Shown here piece after piece: positions 56,260-64,000 of a DNA stretch of 64,000 nt. A model generated the notes under the pieces. That model saw nothing but the letters and a program-made list of their open reading frames with translations. It was not told the origin of the DNA and did no database searches. Source of the stretch: Chrysomallon squamiferum (taxonomy: Eukaryota > Mollusca > Gastropoda > Neomphalida > Peltospiridae); contig CM022677.1 of the NCBI GenBank assembly GCA_012295275.1, positions 12,718,934-12,782,933 on the forward strand. The letters run 5' to 3'. Every line of letters begins with the position of its first letter. The first letter of the stretch is position 1. Both the position numbers and the translations under genes were made by a program.

Positions 56260-57290
56260 ATATTGAACATTTGAGTGATAAACATGTGGGTTTTTTACGT
56301 TAATAATAAATTAAAAAGTATCCAGTAACAGATGCACAGATGGATAGAAAGATAGATGATGGACTGATACACAGATTATACAGACTGCATGAAAAACAGA
56401 GTCAGGAGGTTGAGAAGTAGTCATAGTTAGGCAGGTGATCAGAAAGTGGAATAATAAAATATAGACAGATAAACAGACAGACAGACCCTAGATAGAGAGG
56501 AAGATACACAGATAGAAAGAGAAGGTACAGTGATAATAACAAGTACTTTGGACAGTGAGAGAGAAAAACTATATAATATTTTATAGCTAGAGTGTGTTTG
56601 TAGATGGACAGACATACATACATGTTGTAATTTAGGTATGTAGACATAGATATGTAGGCAGGCAGGGAGTTGGGTAGGTGATAGATGGATTGGAATATTC
56701 TTGCATGGAGAAGATAAAAAGAAAAATAGATAAGATAAAACAAGCAGATAGGTTGGTAGACAGGCAGGTGTATGTGTGTAGATAGTTACTCAGCAGGTAA
56801 AAATAACTCAACCACTAATACAATGAACAGATGTAAAAACGCATTTGACTGTGGTATTAAAATCATTGGTCTTTGATGGAAGAATAACACAATAAATAAA
56901 TATGCTCTGAACAAGACTGTAAATAAGACTGGGAGATATAGGAATATTGAGAGAGCAGAAAGAATATGTACAACAGTGGTGAAACTGAAGATGAGATTGA
57001 AAATAACATAAGTTGGGAAAATATTTATTTAAAGCATTTCAGTGTAGAAAAGTTTTGATTTGTTAGACATAATTTATCTGTTAGACATAATATTCTCCAA
57101 AGGATTTTTTGTTTTTTTTATCATACTGCCACTATTTGTAATTCTTTTTTTTTTTCTTCTTTTTTTTCTTCTTATTATTGACATTGTATATCAATAAGCT
57201 GTAAAGTTTAGAATAATAAAGAATTGAATTGAACCACTAATGATGTTGCAAAGCATTAAACCTGCTTGACTGATTGTCTGAATTACTATC
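56260..57290. other. AT-rich DNA with GATA/GACA simple sequence, no gene seen
   Basis: Imperfect GATAGA/CAGACA repeats near 56330-56780. Open minus-strand frames here arise from the repeat. Confidence 0.5.
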
Positions 57291-57297
57291 AGGCAGA

Positions 57298-57408
57298 TGT
57301 CAAACGATGCCATGGAAAATCCAGTCATTTGGCCTAATTCCTGGACATTTTACTCATTAGGCCTAATTTCTGATGGTTTTTGTGTTAGGCTAAATGACTA
57401 GTTTGACA
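57298..57408. mobile_element. 111-bp foldback MITE-like element
   Basis: Starts TGTCAAAC with CAGTCATTTGGCCTAA inside and ends with TTAGGCTAAATGACTAGTTTGACA-type complement (57385-57408). A second inner pair, GGCCTAATTCCTGGACATTT and TCATTAGGCCTAATTTC, is also inverted. The element is almost entirely palindromic. Confidence 0.65.
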
Positions 57409-57639
57409 TATTGTAACATATATGCATGTGTAAGAATGTTTTATTCTTTATTTTTAGTTCTAGACATATATTTACCTGTGTTTATAGATAGAAAGACATA
57501 CAGAAAAACAGATACGTAAGGTAGTTATATAGACATTGATGTGTAGGTAACTAGTGAGATGAATTGATCATACATGGATGGTTACTGATGGATCAGAATA
57601 TTAATACAGGAATAAGATAAATACATAGATAGTAATATA

Positions 57640-58140
57640 TATGTGTGTATATGTGTATATATAATTCTAAAATCTGATCAAGTAATAATCTAAAAATTTT
57701 TTTTTTAAAATTAATCTATTTTAATATTTAATATAATTCTAAAATCTGATACAGTAATAACTATAAAAACAGCAACAATAAAAAATTAAAATATTTTAAT
57801 AATATTTAAGATCATTCTAAAAATATATACAACACCAACAATAACAAGATAAATAAAGCTATTCTAATTACTATGTAATGCAATCCTCAAACCATCATAT
57901 GATAACAACAATGATGAAAGGAGAAATAAAACTCTCTTAATATAATAATAATAAATTAGTATTTCAATGTTGATACATTTCTTTCTAATAAAAAAAAAAA
58001 CAACAATAAAAAATATAAATAATATTTGATATAATTCTAAAAATATATAAAATAACAACAACAATAAAAAGAGAAATACATTTTTATTTTATTTTTATAA
58101 TATTTAATACAATGTTGAGATATTTCTTTTTAATAACAGC
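57640..58140. repeat. degenerate repeats around ATTCTAAAATCTGAT
   Basis: ATAATTCTAAAATCTGAT-like text recurs near 57661, 57731, 57811 and 58027, each followed by AATAA...AACAACAATAAAAA. Imperfect tandem duplication of AT-rich DNA. Confidence 0.6.
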
Positions 58141-58149
58141 AAAAAAACA

Positions 58150-59000
58150 AAACAAAAAAACAACAACTAATCTTAATATAAAGAATGTACAAGTATTATG
58201 TCATAGTTTAAAAAAATTATTAATTGAATATATTTACTTGGAAATACATAGTTCAAATCTTTAAAAAAATAATAAAATAGAAAGTAAAATAAAAATGGGT
58301 ATGTCTGACACACATTTCCTTGTACAACCTCCAATCTACCCACATTCCCTGAAAACAGAGTTTTATTTAAAATACGTAAAAAATAGCCATGACAACCGGT
58401 AAATGAAATATATATATTGCCATGTTGACTAAAAACAATATGTATTATAAAGATTTGTATTATTTGGTTTACAGCCATGGCTGGATTAAGACAGCACAGA
58501 TGCTATAAGTTAAAGACAAACTATCATCAACTAATGAGTTTATTTGTAAATAAATCACATATTTGTATTAAAATATATAAACAGTTAACAAAACATTAGC
58601 TGTACAGAAATGACTTATTTCAGTATGCAAATAAATTTTATATGAAAGTAGCGATATCCTTTGATCAGACATGTTATTTTAAAATTTCTTTGAGAAAGAT
58701 GACAGAATCAAAATGCAGCATCTTGAAATGGATATTACTGTTTTAGTGAAAACAGTTTAAATTCTAACTTAATAAAGTTCCAAAATATATTTTATCTGAA
58801 AATAGCTGTCACCTTAATTATTTGTTATTTTCTGTGCATTAAAAACCACATGATGAAATTAAAACATAACAATGTTATTGTTTTTACAAAAACAGTAGGT
58901 CTAAGATTAAGAAATATAACAGTAGACAAGTTACAGAGAACTTTATTTCTTTATTTCTTTATTATTGTTGTTATTTATTGTTATTATTATATTTATTATG

Positions 59001-59033
<33 letters not shown>

Positions 59034-59040
59034 TATTTGT
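58150..59040. other. AT-rich DNA, no gene seen; (TTA)n near 59000-59032
   Basis: No protein-like frame that I trust. A TTA microsatellite precedes the 80-bp satellite. Confidence 0.5.
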
Positions 59041-59116
59041 CTTCTCTCTTATTTTCAGAAATGTTTCTGTTTTCTTCACATCTGCTCTTGTTGCTGTAGT
59101 TGTTTCATCACCACTT

Positions 59117-60770
59117 TCTGCTGCTGTTCTCTTTAAGCTGGTTTCTGACTGAACTGTGTTTTCACTGACTGTGTTACTGCTGTTTTCACTGACTGTGTTA
59201 CTGCTGTTCTCTTTAAGCTGGTTTCTGACTGAACTTTGTTTTCACTGACTGTGTTACTGCTGTTTTCACTGACTGTGTTACTGCTGTTCTCTTTAAGCTG
59301 GTTTCTGACTGAACTTTGTTTTCACTGACTGTGTTACTGCTGTTTTCACTGACTGTGTTACTGCTGTTCTCTTTAAGCTGGTTTCTGACTGAACTGTGTT
59401 TTCACTGACTGTGTTACTGCTGTTTTCACTGACTGTGTTACTGCTGTTCTCTTTAAGCTGGTTTCTGACTGAACTTTGTTTTCACTGACTGTGTTACTGC
59501 TGTTTTCACTGACTGTGTTACTGCTGTTCTCTTTAAGCTGGTTTCTGACTGAACTGTGTTTTCACTGACTGTGTTACTGCTGTTTTCACTGACTGTGTTA
59601 CTGCTGTTCTCTTTAAGCTGGTTTCTGACTGAACTTTGTTTTCACTGACTGTGTTATAGCTGTTTTCACTGACTGTGTTACTGCTGTTCTCTTTAAGCTG
59701 GTTTCTGACTGAACTGTGTTTTCACTGACTGTGTTACTGCTGTTTTCACTGACTGTGTTACTGCTGTTCTCTTTAAGCTGGTTTCTGACTGAACTTTGTT
59801 TTCACCTGACTGTGTTACTGCTGTTTTCACTGACTGTGTTACTGCTGTTCTCTTTAAGCTGGTTTCTAACTGAACTGTGTTTTCACTGACTGTGTTACTG
59901 CTGTTTTCACTGACTGTGTTACTGCTGTTCTCTTTAAGCTGGTTTCTGACTGAACTTTGTTTTCACTGACTGTGTTACTGCTGTTTTCACTGACTGTGTT
60001 ACTGCTGTTCTCTTTAAGCTGGTTTCTGACTGAACTGTGTTTTCACTGACTGTGTTACTGCTGTTTTCACTGACTGTGTTACTGCTGTTCTCTTTAAGCT
60101 GGTTTCTGACTGAACTTTGTTTTCACTGACTGTGTTACTGCTGTTCTCTTTAAGCTGGTTTCTGACTGAACTTTGTTTTCACTGACTGTGTTACTGCTGT
60201 TTTCACTGACTGTGTTACTGCTGTTCTCTTTAAGCTGGTTTCTGACTGAACTGTGTTTTCACTGACTGTGTTACTGCTGTTTTCACTGACTGTGTTACTG
60301 CTGTTCTCTTTAAGCTGGTTTCTGACTGAACTTTGTTTTCACTGACTGTGTTACTGCTGTTCTCTTTAAGCTGGTTTCTGACTGAACTGTGTTTTCACTG
60401 ACTGTGTTACTGGTGTTTTCACTGACTGTGTTACTGGGGTTTTCACTGACTGTGTTACTGCTGTTCTCTTTAAGCTAATTTCTGACTGAACTGTGTTTTC
60501 ACTGACTGTGTTACTGCTGTTTTCACCGACTGTGTTACTGGTGTTTTCACTGACTGAACTGTGTTTTCACTGACTGTTACTGGTGTTTTCACTGACAAAA
60601 CTTTGTTTTCACTGACTGTGTTACTGGTGTTTTCACTGACTGAACTGTGTTTTCACTGACAGAACTGTGTTTTCACTGACAGAACTGTGTTTTCACTGAC
60701 TGTTACTGGTGTTTTCACTGACAGAACTGTGTTTTCACTGACTGTGTTACTGGTGTTTTCTGCTTCTATC
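59117..60770. repeat. 80-bp satellite with 160-bp dimeric order
   Basis: About 20 units of 80 bp built from TTCACTGACTGTGTTACTGC twice, then TGTTCTCTTTAAGCTGGTTT and CTGACTGAACT. Two unit types differ by GTGTT or TTGTT after GAACT and mostly alternate from 59397 to 60120, giving a 160-bp higher-order period. From about 60380 the units shorten and lose the TTTAAGCTGG part. The period is not a multiple of three, so it is not coding. Confidence 0.95.
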
Positions 60771-60779
60771 ACCGGTACA

Positions 60780-60965
60780 TGCTCTACCTCCATTTTCTTT
60801 TTACCTACAAACAAGTGATATTTTTATATACCTCTTATCTCTTTATAGCACTGTGAGTCATTTTGTTTCTACATAATTATCTTTGTGTGATGTGTAAGAG
60901 TGAGTTTTTATGGTGCATGTTATACATAGTAGTGTAAGTTTGGTGTGTTTCAATGTATGTGTGTT

Positions 60966-60999
<34 letters not shown>

Positions 61000-61140
61000 T
61001 ATATACATACTTATGCATATATACACTAATATAGACATATATCTAAACATACATACAAACATTAAAAAAATACACATACACATTCAGAAACATATTCATG
61101 ATCACTAGATAATTTCACTAAATAAACAAATTCATCCATA
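60780..61140. other. no gene seen; short TA run
   Basis: A TATATA run near 60967-60992 lies within AT/CA-rich DNA. Confidence 0.5.
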
Positions 61141-61460
61141 CAACACACACAAAATACAAACACACAGATACACAAATACATTCACACTCTTACACCCATA
61201 ATACAAACATATCCACACATACATACAGACATACAAACATACATAGATACTTAAACATACAGTACAAACATACACAGATACACATACATGCAAACATGCA
61301 GAAATACATACATAGATATGCACACATAATAAGCACACAGATACATACAGAGACAGACTTACACAAATATATGCACACTCAAATGCACATAACACACACA
61401 CAGATACACATGCATACATACATGTAAAAATACATACAAACACACAAATACACATATTTT
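61140..61460. repeat. CA/CATA-rich simple sequence
   Basis: An imperfect ACACAT/CATACA array. The Cys/Val-rich minus-strand frames across it are incidental. Confidence 0.85.
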
Positions 61461-61789
61461 TTCTGTAACATATGCATCACAAATATACTATGAGCCAATT
61501 CATGTTGTACGAGTGTTTGTGTGTATATGTGTGTAATTTTGTTTATGTATGTGGAGGTGTATGCAGGCTTGTGTTTATATGTGTGTATGTATGTATATAT
61601 GCCTTGGGGAAGCATGACAAATACTTAGACTTTTTAAAGTTATTTTTATTTATTCAATTGTATTATTTCTTAATTACTTTAATGTTTTTCTAAATTTGTT
61701 TTTAAAGTAAAATACCAAAGTTGTTTTTCAAATCAGAATGTAGAAACCAGATTTTTATCAAATGTGTATGTGAACAGATAATTGTAATA

Positions 61790-61990
61790 CAAGTGAGAGT
61801 TAGTAGATGATAATTATAATAATAGTGAGTAGCCTGTAGATGATAATTATAATACTAGTAAGTAGGTTTGTAGATGATAATTATGATAATAGTGAGCAGA
61901 GCTGTAGATGATAATTATAATAATAGTGAGTAGGTTTGTAGATGATCATTATAATAATAGCGAGTATTCTGTAGATGATAACTAATAATG
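61790..61990. repeat. minisatellite, about 35-42 bp unit
   Basis: Five to six units of GTAGATGATAATTATAATAA, then TAGTGAGTAGGTTT, with small indels. Confidence 0.85.
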
Positions 61991-62146
61991 GTGTACAATG
62001 AAATTAATGCTCCCGAAAACAGTGAGAACAGAAAAAAAAAATTAACAATTAATGATTTTATAGAGAGTAAGTTCTGTATTCTGTTGTAGAAGAAACCTGA
62101 GAAAAGGAGGCTGACAGGTAGATCAAATGTTTTTTTGTTTTTTTTT

Positions 62147-62758
62147 CTAATACAATAAATCTGTGAGAATATTGCACAACTCTTTGTTCTTTCTGAGAAG
62201 CTCGTAGTAGCGTTTTGGCGGCTTTCGAAGTGCGTATAGCTCAGCTCGCAAATCTTCGTTGCTTCGCCAGAACAAATCAAATTCTTTAAACGGATTGAAC
62301 TTGGGATGGTCCATGCATTTGGCAATATTCAGATGGTATTCCCCGATGCGGTATCCCCAGAGTGTTAACAGTTTCTCCACCTCGCTAGTGTACGCGTCCG
62401 ATACCAAATTCAACTCAATCACGGTTTCCTACAGGTCCTCCAAAATAATATCTTTGGCCACTGCAAATAGTAAACAATTAGGTAAAGTTTTATATTAATA
62501 TGTTGTTTGTTTGTTATTTTTGGTTTTAGATTAATACTTTATTATTTGTTTTTACAATTATATCTTTGATATGGTAGAAACGGGCGATATTTGTAATTAG
62601 TCATGTGACATATTTGTCTGACTATTGATACTTACAAATTACCATCTCTTTGAATTCATACCTCTTAGCACTTCTTGTTTAGCCTCAATCATTTTTCTGA
62701 ATTTTCTTTTATGTCTTCGACGCTTGACACACGGACAACACCAAGATAGCCATTTCAT
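62147..62758 (-). CDS. two-exon gene of unknown function, one in-frame TAG
   Basis: Exon 1 (62758-62662) starts MKWLSWCCPCVKRRRHKRKF, a Cys-rich start that could be palmitoylated followed by a basic stretch, and ends at donor GTATGA. A 201-bp intron ends in TTTGCAG. Exon 2 (62460-62147) is in phase and reads AKDIILEDL, a TAG (62431-62429), then 93 open codons including SEVEKLLTLWGYRIGEYHL and a Lys/Arg-rich end (LRKPPKRYYELLRKNK) to a stop. The protein would have about 136 residues. GC content is above the surroundings. Family not recognised. The stop may be a real lesion, a polymorphism or an error. Confidence 0.5.
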
Positions 62759-62832
62759 TTTTTCTATTTTTGTTTATTTGCTTTATAAACACAACTAAAC
62801 ATGACTTTTGTTGCTAATTGTCTAGTTGCTAA

Positions 62833-62882
62833 TGACGTAATAATATTCAAATTGACCAATCAGCTTCGACTTTCTGACGTCA
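62833..62882. promoter_or_regulatory. promoter-like cluster: CRE, CCAAT and CRE-like sites
   Basis: TGACGTCA (62875-62882), CCAAT (near 62856) and TGACGTAA (62833-62840) lie 75-125 bases upstream of the two-exon gene's ATG. CCAAT and CRE could work in either direction. Confidence 0.5.
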
Positions 62883-63090
62883 ACTAAATATAGATGAGCT
62901 CATCACTAAAATTACATTTTCCTTTGTCAATACTACTACTAATAATAATAATAAATAAAAACAGAATAAATTTTATTCATTTAAAAAGTAATAATAATGA
63001 AGAATTAAATATTGTCCAAAACGAAGCTCTTCGTTTAAACCTCATTTTTTTATATAATAAATTAATTCCATATTAAATAATATAGTTATT
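62883..63090. other. AT-rich spacer between the two-exon gene and viral locus 3
   Basis: AAT units near 62937-62956. No terminal-repeat motif of the kind seen at loci 1 and 2 is visible. Confidence 0.5.
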
Positions 63091-64000
63091 AATAAAATTA
63101 ATTTTAATGGAATGTATAAAGGATATTTCCAATCATTTTCTTTTCCAATGATAGGTACAGTCCTATCACCATAAATACCCAAATCAATCGCCGTCTAGGT
63201 TTTCTTCTATTCCAATTATCCCATACTGGAGCGTCTATTCGTAGCTGCCAAGATTTTTTAATTCTCTCGAAATATTGTTTATAATTTTCAGATAAAATGT
63301 TTTCTTGTTCTGTATGTTTTATATTATCTTTTTTACCAGCAACCATAGTAGCTAATATAAACATTCCTCTCATAACACCAGGGCAACCACCAAGTCCAAT
63401 AGGAATGTATTTAGGACACATACCAGTCCTAACTATGAACTCTACTTCACTATAATGCGTTATTTGAAGATTAGCATGATAATTAAAGATTAATGTGTTA
63501 CCATTACTTGTTTTTTCACATCAGGATAAATACCTATCAAAAACACTGGTGGTCGATTAACTTCATTCGTTCTACGATTACTTCCGTCCATTTCTGTATT
63601 AACATTTTGATCACTTATATCATTTGCTGTCACAGCTTTTTAAATCAGTTTATTTTGATTACTATCATTTGCCATTGCTGGTGCACCTAACTGTTCACCA
63701 GCTAAATTCTGAAAATATGCTTTATAATCAACATTTCGATACTGATGATTAAAATAACTTGTCATAGCTTTTTCCACTGGATGTTGAGTGATATCAGTTA
63801 CTGTTATTTCATCCGTTGGCCACACTTCAAAATATTTTGCACTTACATTACTACATTGATAATTGGTCTTTTTCATGTTACCAGTAACTTGAGTGAAATT
63901 TAAAGTATGATTATTTTCTCCTGGAAATAATACTAGAGGAGTATCTTTACATTCATAATCTAAGGCAAACCCTCCTGCACTAATTACAGTTTCTCTGTAA
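63090..64000 (-). pseudogene. VP: parvovirus-like capsid gene, broken, running off the window
   Basis: From the window edge inward the minus strand reads blocks matching the locus 1 capsid: ETVISAGGFALDY, then YQCSNVSAKYFEVWPTDEIT, YFNHQYRNVDYKAYFQN and GAPAMAND in the frame ending at 63640. Then in other frames come an RPPVFLIGIYPD-like stretch and PKYIPIGLGGCPG, KHTEQENIL and WDNWNRRKPRRR (63421-63190). Frame changes occur near 63640, near 63515 and after RRRLIW near 63185, where the expected GDRTVPI continues in another frame. Its start lies outside the window. It is more decayed than locus 1. Confidence 0.85.

Noticed and set aside
59117-60770. Regular short repeats with spacers, CRISPR-like at first sight
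   Set aside because: The supposed spacers are themselves repeated units, the period is 80/160 bp, and the DNA is clearly animal nuclear. It is a satellite.
61132-61455. 107-codon Cys/Val-rich minus-strand frame
   Set aside because: Produced by CA/CATA simple sequence; overlapping frames look the same.

Overview
The window reads as nuclear DNA of an invertebrate animal, most likely a mollusc. It is very AT-rich and full of microsatellites. It carries Ty3/gypsy and Jockey-type retroelements, FLYWCH/MULE-type and PHD-bearing transposase remnants, split genes with GT-AG introns, and a broken secreted-protein gene of a kind I associate with bivalves (from memory, not checked). Ordinary host genes are few and mostly tentative.

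The striking content is parvovirus-like DNA at three places. Locus 1 (about 12715-15855, minus) is a 3.1 kb unit bounded by inverted terminal repeats of roughly 200-225 bp with hairpin tips. It holds only capsid-type coding: a 118-codon ORF, one in-frame TAA, then an intact 706-codon capsid ORF, with its own TATA/CRE promoter and poly(A) signal and no replication gene. A fragment of a replication-gene N-terminal region (15856-16047) is joined directly to the tip of its right repeat, and that fragment abuts a truncated Jockey-like retrotransposon (16066 to about 19500, minus). Locus 2 (28283 to about 31960, plus), beside a 200-N gap, has a decayed capsid 3' part, then a replication gene with HUH and SF3-helicase motifs broken by stops and frameshifts, then a stack of palindromes related to the locus 1 ends. 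Locus 3 (63090-64000, minus) is a broken capsid copy running off the window.

Layout: 1-3880 simple repeats; 3993-5859 broken secreted-protein gene; 6585-6930 FLYWCH/MULE remnant; 7325-10430 gypsy element; 11196-11880 AAT array and a degenerate satellite; 12360-12462 possible hAT end; 12715-16050 viral locus 1; 16066-19500 Jockey-like element with a 33-bp coding repeat; 20084-27240 scattered coding-like exons around a large GTGT/CAGCAATAGTGATAATTGC minisatellite that a 743-bp inverted-repeat element interrupts; 27507-27947 direct plus inverted repeat; viral locus 2; 34694-35880 second gypsy fragment; 36309-37190 second copy of the satellite family; 44152-44965 foldback element; 45787-47090 43-bp minisatellite and an internally deleted LINE copy with RNase H; 49326-50518 a 250-290 bp duplication; 51736-52100 PHD-bearing transposase tail; 52920-56100 possible split gene; 59117-60770 an 80-bp satellite with a 160-bp dimeric order; 62147-62758 two-exon gene with one in-frame TAG; viral locus 3.

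The viral parts fit together. Loci 1 and 2 share a promoter module (CRE-like TGAYGTCA just upstream of GGTATAAAT), a terminal motif (TTAAAAGTAC next to TTGGCTTTT and CCTTCGGG), a CAAGAGTTRGGTTG motif and CACGTG sites. The simplest reading is one virus lineage. Its capsid and replication genes may have travelled on separate terminal-repeat-bounded molecules, or locus 1 may be a deletion derivative. This cannot be settled from this window alone.
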